Positions 1-11,003 of a stretch of DNA of 64,000 bases are shown piece by piece (the first letter of the stretch is position 1; every line of letters starts with the position of its first letter). This DNA comes from Hyperoodon ampullatus (taxonomy: Eukaryota > Chordata > Mammalia > Artiodactyla > Ziphiidae). The stretch is taken from assembly GCA_949752795.1 (NCBI GenBank), contig OX457068.1, positions 61,755,582 through 61,819,581 on the forward strand, written 5' to 3'. The notes under the pieces were generated by a model. The model was not told where the DNA came from. It saw only the letters and a program-made list of their open reading frames with translations, and made no database searches. The translations under genes and the position numbers were made by a program.

Positions 1-768
1 CTTGCACTGCTGGTGGGAATGTGAATTGTTACAGCCACTATGGAGAACAGTATGGAGGCTCCTCATAAAACTACAAATAGAACTACCATATGGCCCAGCA
101 ATCCCAGTACTGGGCATATACCCTGAGAAAACCATAATTCAAAAAGAGTCATGTACCACAATGTTCATTGCAGCTCTATTTACAATAGCCAGGACATCGA
201 AGTACCCTAAGTTGCTCAATGGCTAAAGAAGACGTGGCACATATATATATAATGGAATATTACTCAGCCATAGAAAAAACGAAATTGAGTTATTTGTAGT
301 GAGGTGGATGGACCTAGAGTCTGTCATACAGAGTGATGTAAGTCAGAAAGACAAAAAGAAATATTGTATGCTAACTCATATATATGGAATTAAAAAAAAA
401 AAGGTTCTGAAGAACCTAGGGACAGGACAGTAATAAAGACACAGGAGTAGAGAATTGACTTGAGGACATGGGGAGGGAGAAGGGTAAGATGAGAAAAAGT
501 GAGAGAGTGGCATGGACATATATACACTACCAAATGTGAAATAGAGAGCTAGTGCGAAGCAGCCCCATAGCATAGGGAGATCAGCTTGGTGCTTTGTGAC
601 CACCTAGAGGGGTGGGATAGGGAGGATGGGAGGGAGACACAAGAGGGTGGAGATATGGGGATATATGTATATGTGTAACTGATTCACTTTGTTATAACAC
701 AGAGACTAACACACCATTGTAAAGAAATTATACTCCAATATACATGATAAATAAATAAATAAATAAAG
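1..768 (+). mobile_element. L1-D: 3' end of a LINE-1, continuing from before the window
   Basis: The sequence aligns along its length with the 3' ends of L1-B (from about 14420) and L1-C (from about 46060): the end of ORF2, a purine-rich 3'UTR with a GGG-run block near 608-636, and an AATAAA-like (AAAT)n tail at about 748-768. Only the 3' part is visible; the element enters from the left edge. No target-site duplication can be checked because the 5' flank is outside the window. Confidence 0.93.
2..390 (+). pseudogene. ORF2 C-terminal remnant of L1-D
   Basis: The frame opens inside the C-terminal CCHC knuckle of L1 ORF2p (His and last Cys visible as HCWWEC) and continues with the conserved end region that reads [19 protein letters not shown]. 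It runs open to about 226, where a small deletion relative to L1-B and L1-C (missing bases after the codons for KYPK) breaks the frame. The usual terminal stop near 388 is also lost by loss of one T. In the family this region ends a protein with endonuclease and reverse transcriptase domains; here it is a dead fragment. Confidence 0.85.
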
Positions 769-1456
769 ATTTATAGATTGGTGTGCCATCACCAATCTTC
801 TATGAGTCTATGTAATAATGGAGGACTGGAGTTTAAGGGAAGACTTTATGTAGGAGTAGGGATTTGAAGGATTCAGGAGTTTGGAAAAAGAAGAGAGAAA
901 GAAATATATCAATTTTCACTTGTCCATGGATTGTTTTATGAGACACTTACAGCAGTCTGTCACCCAAGTCATGTTATAATGTCCCTATAAGCAGGCTCAT
1001 GTTTTTCTAATTCTTGACTCTTGGTCTCTTGATGTCCCCACACATCATGCTCAGACAGGGCTCTATATGCAGACATGTGGTGACACAATGAAGTATACCT
1101 GTCTCAGTTTATTACAAAGAAAAATTGCTCACTGTTACTTCTGCTGCATTCAAATAACATCACTATCCTCTCTCTCTTTCTCTTCTTCTGCCTCCTTCTC
1201 TCTCTCCTCCTCCTTCTCCTCTTCTTACAGGTGGTAACTTAGGAGAAGATGTAGGAGGGCTGTGGAGGAATGCTCCAGGTCACTCAGAATGAACTGTTCA
1301 GGTCTCCCTAGTAACCCCATTCCTCCTAAAGTAGGTGAAGGAAATAATTTTGAACAGAGTATTCAGTAATTACAGCATAACCCTACTGATTTATAGAGTC
1401 TATAGTGTCCTAAAGCATCATTATTAGAGGCATAAAAAAACTTAGGAAGCTGCAGA
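769..1456. other. Unassigned intergenic stretch
   Basis: No gene or repeat family recognised between the L1-D tail and the next L1 fragment. The only structured part is the pyrimidine-rich tract near 1167-1228. Confidence 0.5.
1167..1228. repeat. Pyrimidine-rich (CT/CTT) low-complexity tract
   Basis: About 60 bases of almost pure C and T in TCTCTC and CTTCTC units, followed by CAGGTGG. It resembles a strong polypyrimidine tract before an AG, but no exon-like open frame follows, so I call it simple sequence. Confidence 0.7.
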
Positions 1457-1793
1457 TGGCATTATTTCATTCTTTTCTATGGCTGAGTAATATTCCATGG
1501 ATGGACCTAGAGATTATCACACTGAATGAAGTATATCGGACAAAGAAAGTCAAATATAAGATATCGCTTATATGTGGAATCTAAAAAAAAAGTACAAATA
1601 AACTTATCTAGAAAACATAAATAGAGACACAGACATAGAAAATAAACTTATGGTTACCAGGGGGGAAAGCCGGGGTGGGAGAAGGGATAAACTGGAAGAT
1701 TGGGATTGACATATACCAACTACTATATATAAAATAAATAACTAATAAGGACCTACTATATAGCACAGGAAACTACTCAATACTCTGTAATGG
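1457..1793 (+). mobile_element. Older L1 3' end, left half (target of the composite L1 insert)
   Basis: Typical L1 3' terminal sequence: a GGCTGAGTAATATTCC segment, an AT-rich 3'UTR, then text ending CAATACTCTGTAATGG. The expected continuation is found at 15210, after the inserted L1-A/L1-B block. There is an internal deletion near 1500, where ORF2 sequence jumps forward. It is more diverged than L1-A to L1-D. Confidence 0.85.
1782..1793 (+). repeat. Target-site duplication, left copy, of the L1-A/L1-B composite
   Basis: ACTCTGTAATGG occurs immediately before the 5' end of L1-A and again, identical, at 15198-15209 right after the A-rich tail of L1-B. The two copies join the halves of the older L1 cleanly. 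The site before it (AAT/ACTC) is not the canonical TT/AAAA nick site. Confidence 0.85.
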
Positions 1794-3873
1794 AACCTTC
1801 TGGAAGGTGGCAGAAGAGTAAGACGTGGAGATCACCTTCCTCTCCACAAATACATCAGAAATACATCTACAAGTGGAACAACTACAGAACACCTACTGAA
1901 AGCTGGCAGAAGACCTCAGACTTCCCAAAAGGCAAGAAACTCCCCACGTACCTGGGTAGGGCAAAAGAAAAAAGAAAAAACAGAGACAAGAGAATAGGGA
2001 CAGGACCTGCACTAGTGGGAAGGAGCTGTGAAGGAGGAAAGGTATCCACACACTAGGAAGCCCCTTCATGGGTGGAGATGGTGGGTGGTGGAGGGGGGAA
2101 GCTTCGGAGCCACGGAGGAGAGCGCAGCAATAGGTGTGCAGAGGGCAAAGTGGAGAGATTCCCGCACAGAGGATCAGTGCTGACCTGCACTCATCAGCCC
2201 GAAAGGCTTGTCTGCTCACCCGCCGGGACAGGCGGGGCTGGGAGCTGAGGCTCAGGCTTCGGTTGGATCCCAGGGAGAGGACTGGGCTTGGCTGCATGAA
2301 CACAGCCTGAAGGGGGCTAGTGCACCACGGCTAGCTGGGAGGGAGTCTGGAAGAAGGTCTGAAACTGCCGAAGAGGCAAGAGACTTTTTCTTGCCTCTTT
2401 GTTTCCTGGTGCGTGAGGAGAGAGGATTAAGAGTGCTGCTTAAAGGAGCTCCAGAGACGGGCGTGAGCCGCGGCTATCAGCATGGACCCCAGAGACAGGC
2501 ATGAGACGCAAAGCCTGCTGCTGTCACCACCAAGAAGCCTGTGTGCAACCTCAGGTCATTGTCCACACCTCCCCTCCCAGGATCCTGTACAGCCCGCCAC
2601 TGCCAGCGTTCCGTGATCCAGGGACAACTACCCCAGGAGAACGCACGGTGCGCCTCAGGCTGGTGCAATGTCACACCGGCCTCTGCCACCACAGGCTCGC
2701 CCCACATCCGTACCCCTCCCTCCCCCCGGCCTGAGTGAGCCAGAGCCCCCCGATCATCTGCTCCTTTAACCCCGTCCTGTCTGAGCAAAGAATAGACGCC
2801 CTCAGGTGACCTACCCGCAGGGACCAATCCAAAGCTGAACCCCGGGAGCTGTGCGAACAAAAAAGAGAAAGGGAAATCTTTCCCAGCAGCCACAGGAGCA
2901 GCAGATTAAATCTCCACAGTCAACTTGATGTACCCTTTATCTGTGGAATACCTGACTAGACAACAAATTATCCCAAATTGAGAAGGTGGACTTTGGGAGC
3001 AACAATGTATATATATATTTTCCCCTTTTTTTCTTTTTGTGAGTGTGTATGCGTATCCTTCTCTGTGTGACTTTGTCTGTATAGCTCTGCTTTTACCATT
3101 TGCCCTAGGGTTCTTTCTGTCTGGTTTTATTTTTATTTTTAGTATAGTTTTCAGTGCTTGTTATCATAGCTGGATTTGTTTTCTGGTTTGGTTGTTTTCT
3201 TCTTTCTTTTTGTTTTAATTACATAAATTTTTTAAAAATAATTATTTTTGTTTTTTATTTTAATAACTTTTATTTTATTTTACCTTTTTCTTTCTTTCTT
3301 TCGTTCTTTCTTTCTTTCTTACTTTCTTTCTTTCTTTTGTTCTTTCGTTCTTTCTTTCTTTCTCCCTTTTATTCTGAGCCGTGTGGATGACAGGCTTTTG
3401 GTGCTCCAGCCAGGCATCAGGACTGTGCCTCTGAGCTGGGAGAGCCAAATTCAGGAAATTGGTCCACCAGAGACCTCTCAGCTCCACATAATATCAAACA
3501 GCAAAAATCTCCCAGAGATCTCTATCTCAATGCCAAGAACAAGCTCCACTCAATGACAAGCAAATTACAGGGCTGGACACCCTATGCCAAACAACCATCA
3601 AGACAGAAACACAACCCCACCCATTAGCAGAGAGGCTGCCTAAAATCATAATGAGGTCACAGACACCCAAAAACACAACACAGAATGTGAACCTGCCCAT
3701 CAGAAAGAAAAGATGCAGCCTCATCCACCAGAAAAGAGGTACTAGTCACCTCCACCAGGAAGCTTACACAACCCACTGAACCAACCCTAGCCACTGGGGG
3801 CAGACAGCAAAAACACAGGAACTATGAACATGCAGCCTGTGAAAAGGAGATCCCAAACAGTAAGTTAAGAAAA
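1794..3873 (+). promoter_or_regulatory. 5'UTR / internal promoter region of L1-A
   Basis: It is homologous base for base to the L1-B 5'UTR. The middle part (about 2080-2900) is GC-rich with scattered CpG; the distal part is AT-rich and holds a TTTC microsatellite. In L1 families the 5'UTR carries an RNA polymerase II promoter; that function is inferred. The first bases, TCTGGAAGGTGGCAG, match the L1-B terminus where a YY1-like AAGATGG core is visible, but here the core is mutated. An antisense open frame lies at 2477-2893. Confidence 0.75.
3284..3370 (+). repeat. (TTTC)n microsatellite in the L1-A 5'UTR
   Basis: An imperfect TTTC tract with interruptions TTCG, TTAC and TTTTG. The same position in L1-B has shorter TTTG/TTTC units (about 9500-9535), so the array grew in L1-A or shrank in L1-B. 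In L1-C the whole region is absent. Confidence 0.9.
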
Positions 3874-4774
3874 ATAAGAAGATAAAAAAACACACAGCAG
3901 ATGAAAGAGCAAGGTAAAAACCCACCAGACCAAACACATGAAATGGAAATAGGCAGTCTACCTATTCTTTCTGAAAAGTAATTCAGAATAATGATAGTAA
4001 AGATGATCCAAAATCTTGGAAATAGAATGGAGAACACACAAGAAATGATTAAAAACAACCTAGAAGAACTAAAGAGCAAAAAAACTATGATGAGCAACTC
4101 AGTAAATGATATTAAAACTTCTCTAGAAGGGATCAATAGCAGAATAACTGAGGCAGAAGAACGGATAAGTGACCTGGAAGATAAAATAGTGGAAAAAACT
4201 ACTACAGAGCAGAATAAAGAAAAAAGAATGAAAAGAATTGAGGACAGTCTCAGAGACCTCTGGGAAAATATTAAATGCACCAACATTCCAATTATAGGGT
4301 TCCCAGAAGAAGAAGAGAAAAATAAAGGGACAGAAAGTATTTGAAGAGATTATAGTTAAAAACTTCCCAAATATGGATAAGGAAAGAGTTAATCAAGTCC
4401 AGAAATCAAAGAGAGTCCCATACAGGATAAATCCAAGGAGAAACATGCCAAGATACATATTAATCAAACTATCAAAAATTAAATACAAAGAAAAAATATT
4501 AAAATCAGCAAGGGAAAAACAACAAATAACATACAAGAGACACCCTATAAGGTTAACATCTGATCTTTCAGCAGAAACTCTGCAAGCCAGAGGGGAGTGA
4601 CAGGACATATTTAAAGTGATGAAAGGGAAAAACCTACAACCCAGATTACTCTATCCAGTAAGGATCTCATTCAGATTTGATGGAGAAATTAAAACCTTTA
4701 CAGACAAAAAAAAGCTAAGAGAATTCAGCACAACCAAACCAGCTTTACAGCAAATGCTAAAGGAACTTCTCTAG
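3874..4774 (+). pseudogene. L1-A ORF1 remnant (ORF1p-like)
   Basis: It aligns to L1-C ORF1 (41687-42598). The start codon is changed (ATA where L1-B and L1-C have ATG) and an early TAA follows. A long open piece at 3991-4344 gives the coiled-coil region (GNRMENTQEMIKNNLEELK, ITEAEERISDLEDKI) and the start of the RNA-recognition-like domain (NIPIIGFPEEEE). The frame is then broken near 4344. The C-terminal part follows at 4373-4600 in another frame (LIKLSKIKYKEKILKSARE, TSDLSAETLQARGE). It ends at TAG 4772-4774. ORF1p normally trimerises through the coiled coil and coats L1 RNA; this copy is dead. It lacks the 7-residue insertion of L1-C. Confidence 0.9.
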
Positions 4775-4831
4775 GCAGGAAACACAAGAGAAGGAAAAGA
4801 TCTACAATAACGAACCCAATTAATTAAGAAA

Positions 4832-5149
4832 ATGGTAATTGGAACACACATATCGATAATTACCTTAAATGTAAATGGATTAACTACTCCAACCAAAAGA
4901 AATAGAGGGCTGAATGGATACAAAAACAAGACCTGTATATATGCTGTCTATAAGAGACCCACTTCAGACCTAGGGACACATACAGAATGAAACTGAGGGG
5001 GTGGAAAAAGATATTCCATGCAGACGGAAATCAAAAGAAAGCTGGACTACCAATTCTCATATCAGACAAAATAGACTTTAAAACAAAAACTAATAGAAGA
5101 GACAAAAAAGGCCACTGCAAAATCATCAAGGGATCAATCCAAGAAGAAG

Positions 5150-5181
<32 letters not shown>

Positions 5182-8101
5182 ATTGTAAATATTTATGCAC
5201 CCAACATAGGAGCACCTCAATATATAAGGCAAATACTAACATCCATAAAAGGGGAAATCCACAATAACACAATCATAGTAGGGGACTTGAACACCCCACT
5301 TTCACCAATGGATAGATCATCCAAAATGAAAATAAATAAGGAAACACAAGCTTGAAATCATACATTAAACAAGATGGACTTAATTGATATTTATAGGACA
5401 TTCCATCCAAAAACAACAGAATACACTTTCTTCTCAAGTGCTCATGGAATATTCTCCAGGATAGATCATATCTTGGGTCACAAATCAAACCTTGGTAAAT
5501 TCAAGAAAATTGAAATCTAATCAAGTATCTTTTCTGACCACAATGCTATGTGACTAGATATCAACTACAGGAAAAAAAACTGTAAAAATACAAACACATG
5601 GAGGCTAAACAATACACTACTGAATAACCAAGAGATCACTGAAGAAATGAAAGGGGAAATCAAAAAATACCTAGAAACAAATGACAATGAAAACACGATG
5701 ACCCAAAACCTATGGGATGCAGTAAAAGCAATTCTAAGAAGGAAGTTTATAGCAATACAATACTACCTCAAGAAACAAGAAGCATCTCAAATAAACAGAC
5801 TAACCATACACCTAAAGCAATTAGAGAAAGAAGAACAAAAAGACCCCAAAGTTAGCAGAAGGAAAGAAATCATAGGGATCAGATCAGAAATAAATGAAAA
5901 AGAAATGAAGGAAATGATAGCAAAGATCAATAAAACTAAAAGCTGGTTATTTGAAAAGATAATCAAAATTGCTAAATCATTAGCCAGACTCATCAAGAAA
6001 AAAAGGGTGAAGACTCAAATACAAAAAATTAGAAATGAAAAAGGGGAAGTAATATCTGACACTACAAAAATACAAAAGATCACGAGAGATTACTACAAGC
6101 AACTCTATGCCAAAAGAACGGACAACCTGGAAGAAATGGACAAATTCTTAGAAATTCACTACCTTCCGAGACTGGACCAGGAAGAAATAGAAAATATGAA
6201 CAGACCAATCACAAGCACTGAAATTGAAACTGTGATTAAAAATCTTCCAACAAACAAAAGACCAGGACCAGATGGCATCACAGACGAATTCTATCAAACA
6301 TTTAGAGAAGAGCTGACACCTATACTTCTCAAACTCTTCCAAAATATAGCAAAGGGAGGAACACTCCCAAATTCATTCTACAAGGCCACCATCACCCTGC
6401 TACCAAAACCAGACAAAGATGTCACAAGAAAAGAAAACTACAGACCAATATCACTGATGAAGATAGGTGCAAAAATCCTCAACAAAATACTAGCAAACAG
6501 AATCCAACAGCACATGAAAAGGATCATACACCATGATCAAGTAGTGTTTATTACAGGAATGCAATGATTCTTCAATATACACAAATCAATGTGATACACC
6601 ATATTAACAAATTGAAGGAGAAAAACCATATGATCATCTCAGTAGATGCAGGGAAAGCTTTTGACAAAATTCAACACCCTTTTATGATAAACACCTTCCA
6701 TTAAGTAGACACAGAGGGAACTTACCTCAACATAATAAAGGCCATATATGACAAACCCACAGCCAACATCATCCTCAATGGTGAAAAACTGAAACCATTT
6801 CCACCAAGATCAGGAACAAGACAAGGCTGCCCACTCTCACCACTCTTATTCAACTTAGTTTTGGAATTTTTAGCCTCAGCAATCAGAGAAGAAAAGGAAA
6901 TAAAAGGAATCCAAATCGGAAAAGAAGTAGAGCTGTCACTGTTTGCAGATGACATGATACTATACATAGAGAAGCCTAAAGATGCTACCAGAAAACTCCT
7001 AGAGCTAATCAATAAATTTGGTAAAGTAGCAGGATACAAAATTAATGCACAGAAATCTCTGGCATTCCTATACACCAATGATGAAAAATCTGAAAGTGAA
7101 ATTAAGAAAACACTCCCATTTACCATTGCAACAAAAAGAATAAAATATCTAGGAATAAACCTACCTAAGGAAACAAAAGACCTGTATGCAGAAAATTATA
7201 AGACACGGATGAAAGAAATTAAAGATGATACAAATAGATGGAGAGAGGTACCATGTTCTTGGATTGGAAGAATCAACATTGTGAAAATGACTCTACTACC
7301 CAAAGCAACCTACAGATTCAATGCAATCCCTATCAAATTACCACTGGCATTTTTCACAGAACTAGAACAAAAAAATTCACAATTTGTAGGGAAACACAAA
7401 AGACCCCAAATAGCCAAAGCAATCTTGAGAAAGAAAAACGGAGCCGGAGGAATCAGGTTCCCGGACTTCAGACTATACTACAAAGCTACAGTAATCAAGA
7501 CAGTATGGTATTGGCACAAGAGCAGAAATAAAGATCAATGGAACAGGATAGAAAGCGCAGAGGTAAACCCACCCACATATTGTCACCTTATGTTTGATAA
7601 AGAAGGCAAGAGTGTACAATGGAGAAAAGACAGCCTCTTCAAAAAGTGGTGCTGGGAAAACTGGACTGCTACTTGTAAAAGAATGAATTTAGAACACTCC
7701 CTAACACCATACCCAAAAATAAACTCTAAATGGATGAAAGACCTAAATGTAAGGCCAGACACTGTCACACTTTTAGAGGAAAACATAAGCAGAACACTCT
7801 ATGACGTAAATCACAGCAAGATCCTTTTTCACCCACCTCATAGAGAAATGGAAATAATACCAAAAATAAACAAATGATACCTAATGAAACTTCAAAGCTT
7901 TTGCACAGAAAAGGAAAGCATAAAGAAGACCAAAAGACAACACTCAGAATGGGAGAAAATATTTGCAAATGAAGCAACTGTCAAAGGATTCATCTCCAAA
8001 ATGTACAAGCAGGTCATGCAGCTCAATATCAAAAAAACAAACAACCCAATTCAAAAATGGGCAGAAGACCTAAGTAGACGCTTTTCCAAAGAAGATATAC
8101 A
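4832..8101 (+). pseudogene. L1-A ORF2 remnant (endonuclease/reverse transcriptase), 3'-truncated
   Basis: It starts at ATG 4832 ([17 protein letters not shown]), matching the L1-C and L1-B starts. A frame error appears after about 23 codons (RNRGLNGYK instead of RHRVAEWIQ). In the original frame the codon equivalent to Q41 is TAA, as in L1-B. A (TA)13 expansion sits at 5151. Long open pieces survive at 5647-6567 and 6861-7877. The RT motifs are recognisable: [24 protein letters not shown], the undamaged [16 protein letters not shown], and FADD near 6940. About 1084 of 1271 codons are present; the CCHC end is missing. The last frame (7884) runs through the junction into the L1-B 5'UTR, ending at 8291. 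Confidence 0.92.
5151..5176 (+). repeat. (TA)13 microsatellite inside L1-A ORF2
   Basis: L1-B and L1-C have GAAGATGTAAC and GAAGATATAAC at this point in the endonuclease domain; L1-A has 13 TA units. The tract evidently grew from the short GATATAA seed after or shortly before insertion. Confidence 0.95.
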
Positions 8102-10051
8102 GGGAGAGGGGGAAGATGGTGGAAGAGTAAGACATGGAGATCATCTTCCTCCCCAGAGATACACCAGAAATACATCTACACGTGGAACAACTCCTACAGA
8201 ACACCTACTGAAGGCTGGCAGAAGACCTCAGACTTCTCAAAAGACAAGAAACTCCCCACGTTCCTGGGTAGTGCAAAAGAAAAAAGAATAAACAGAGACA
8301 AAAGAATAGGGACAGGACCTGCACCAGTGGGAGAAAGCTGTGAAGGAGGAAAGGTTTCCACACACTAGAAGCCCCTTCACGGGCGGAGACTGCGGGTGGC
8401 AGAGGGGGGAAGCTTCGGAGCTGCGGAGGAGAGCATAGCAAAAGGGGTGCGGAGGGCAAAGCGGAGAGATTCCCACACAGAGGATCAGTGCCAACCGGCA
8501 CTCACCAGCCGAGAGGCTTATCTGTTCACCTGCCGGGGTGGGCAGGGCTGGGAGCTGAATCTCGGGCTTCCAGCTGAGCGCAGGGAGAAAACTGGGGTTG
8601 GCTGCATGAACACAGCCTGCAGGGTGTTAATGCACCACAGCTAGCCAGGAGGAAGTCCGGAGAAAAGTCTGGACCTGCCGAAGAGGCAAGAGCCTTTTTC
8701 TTCCCTCTTTGTTTCTTGGTGCGCGAGGAGAGGGGATTAAGAGCGCTGCTTAAAGGATCTCCAGAGGCAGGCACGAGCGGCGGCTAACAGCGTGGACCAC
8801 AGAGACGGACATGAGACGCTAAGGCTGCTGCTGCTGGCACCAAGAAGCCTGTGTGCGAGCACAGGTCACTATCCACACCTCCCTTCCAGGGAGCCTCTGT
8901 AGTCCACCACTGCCAGTGTTCCGTGATCCAGGGACAACTACCCCGGGAGAATGCACGGTGCGCATCAGGCTGGTGCAACGTCTTGCCGGCCTCTGCTGCC
9001 TCAGGCTCGCACCACATCTGTACCCCTCCCTCCTGCCAGCCTGAGTGAGCCAGAGGCCCCAAGTCAGCTGCTCCTTTAACCCCGTCCTATCTGAGCGAAG
9101 AACAGACATCCTCCAGGGACCTACACACAGAGGCGGGGCCAAATCCAAAGCTGAGCCCTGAGAGCTGTGTGAACAAAGAAGCGAAAGGGAAATCTCTCCC
9201 AGCAGCCTCAGGAGCAGCAGATTAAATTTCCACAATCAACTTGATGTACCCTGCATCTGTGGAATACCTGAATAGACAACGAATCATCCTAAATTGAGGA
9301 GGTGGACTTTGAGAGCAAGATTTATTATTTTTTCCCCTTTTCCTCTTTTTGTGAGTGTGTATGTGTATACTCTGTGTGAGATTTTGTCTGTATAGCTTTG
9401 CTTTCACCATATGTCCTAGGGTTCTATTCATCAGTTTTTTTTTTTTTTACTTAAAAATTTTTTCTTAATAATTATTTTTATTTTATTTTATTTTATCCTC
9501 TTTGTTTGTTTGTTTGTTTCTTTCTTTCTACTTTTTCTCCCTTTTATTCTGAGCCATGTGGATGACAGGCTCTTGGGTTTGTAACCAGGAGTCAGTGCTG
9601 TGCCTCTAAGGTGGGAGAGCCAACTTCAGGACACTGGTCCGCAAGAGACCACCCAGCTCCATGTAATATCAAAAGGCGAAAATCTCCCAGAGATCTCCAT
9701 CTCAACACCAGCACCCAGCTTCTCTCAACGACCAGCAAGCTATAGTGATGGACACCCTATGCCAAACAACTAGCAAGACAGGAACACAACCCCACGCATT
9801 AGCAGAGAGGATGCCTAAAATCATAATAAGTCAACAGACACACCAAAACACACCACCAGACATGGACCTGCCCACCAGAAAGACAAGATCCAGCCTCATC
9901 CAACAGAACACAGGCACTAGTCCCCTCCACCAGGAAGCCTACACAACTCACTGATCCAACTTTAGTCACTGGGGACAGACCCCAAAGACAACGTGAACTA
10001 CGAACCTGAAGCCTGCAAAAAGGAGACCCCAAACACAGTAAGATAAGCAAA
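8102..10051 (+). promoter_or_regulatory. 5'UTR / internal promoter region of L1-B
   Basis: About 1.95 kb with a GC- and CpG-richer core (about 8380-9130) and an AT-rich distal part with T-rich and TTTG tracts. At its start, AAGATGGT (8113-8120) resembles the YY1 core that sets the start site in primate L1, with one CpG-type change; equivalence here is inferred. An antisense open frame of 92 codons (8784-9062) is homologous to one in L1-A. Confidence 0.75.
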
Positions 10052-10984
10052 ATGAGAAGATAGAAAAACACACAGCAGATGAACGAGCAAGATAAAAACT
10101 CACCAGACCTAACAAATGAGGGGGAAATCGGCAGTCTGCCTGAAAAAGAATTCAGAATAATGATAGTAAAGATGATCCAAAATCTTGGAAATAGAATAGA
10201 GAAAATGCAAGAAACATTTAACAAGGACCTAGAAGAACTAAAGATGAAACAAGCAACGATGAACAACACAATAAATGAAATTAAAAATACTATAGATGGG
10301 ATCCATAGCAAAATAACTGAGGCTGAAGAACGGATAAGTGACCTGGAAGATAAAATAGTGGAAATAACAACTGCAGAGCAGAATAAAGAAAAAAGAATGA
10401 AAAGAACTGAAGACCGTCTCAGAGACCTCTGGCACAATATTAAACGCACCAACACTTGAATTATAGGGGTTCCAGACGAAGAAGAGAAAAAGAAAGGGAC
10501 TGAGAAAATATTTGAAGAGATTATAGTTGAAAAATTCCCTAATATAGGAAAGGAAATAGTAAATCAAGTCCAGGAAGCACAGAGAGTCACATACAGGTTA
10601 AATCCAAGGAGAAACATGCCAAGACACATATTAATTAAACTGTCAAAAATTAAATACAAACAAAACATATTAAAAGCAGCAATGGAAAAACAACAAATAA
10701 CACATAAGGGAATCCCCGTAAGGTTAACAGCTGATCTTTCAGCAGAAACTCTGCAAGCCAGCAGGGACTGGCAGGACATATTTAATGTGATGAAGGAGAA
10801 AAACCCACAACCAAGATTACTCTACCCAGCAAGGATCTCATTCAGATTTGATGGAGAAATTAAAATCTTTACAGACAAGCAAAAGCTGAGAGAGTTCAGC
10901 ACCACCAAACCAGCTTTACAACAAATGCTAAAGGAACTCCTCCAGGCAAGAAACACAAGAGAAAGAAAAGACCTACAATATTAA
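10052..10984 (+). pseudogene. L1-B ORF1 (ORF1p-like), broken
   Basis: It starts with ATG AGA AGA, as in L1-C, but codon 4 is TAG (10061-10063); an in-frame ATG at 10079 could reopen it. Coiled-coil residues follow (MIQNLGNRIEKMQ, ITEAEERISDLEDKIVEI). A TGA at 10457-10459 interrupts the frame before IIGVP, at the same codon as the stop in L1-C. The C-terminal half then stays open (LIKLSKIKYKQNILKAA, LTADLSAETLQASRDW). The normal terminal TAG is CAG here, extending the frame to TAA at 10984, 20 bases before ORF2. The product would have been the L1 RNA-binding protein; no intact version can be made from this copy. Confidence 0.92.
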
Positions 10985-11003
10985 ACCCAAAACAATTAAG
11001 AAA

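Larger units (their letters stand above)
1794..8101 (+). mobile_element. L1-A: 5' full-length LINE-1 lacking its 3' end
   Basis: Order: about 2.1 kb of 5'UTR, ORF1 remnant, short spacer, ORF2 remnant. The 5' end aligns with the 5' end of L1-B (shared AGAAGAGTAAGAC-type start), so it looks like a genuine transcript start rather than a truncation. The element stops abruptly in ORF2 at GAAGATATACAG, equivalent to L1-C position 45896, and the 5' end of L1-B follows at once. The missing 3' end (about 190 codons, 3'UTR and tail) is not found downstream as a separate copy. A and B share subfamily-type changes in ORF2 (VVFITG and FVGKHK) that L1-C lacks. Confidence 0.93.

Noticed and set aside
1167..1250. 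Strong polypyrimidine tract followed by CAGGTGG, exon-acceptor-like
   Set aside because: The following sequence has no open frame or donor site of note; treated as low-complexity DNA.
1893..2303. 136-codon - strand frame in the L1-A 5'UTR and similar frames in L1-B (8205-8501)
   Set aside because: GC- and pyrimidine-rich UTR sequence gives long frames on both strands. The two copies do not stay open over the same span, so I do not call a gene; only the 2477-2893 frame is kept as a finding.
3284..3370. Regular TTTC units that could be mistaken for a CRISPR-like or satellite array
   Set aside because: The unit is 4 bases with no spacers; it is a microsatellite inside an L1 5'UTR.
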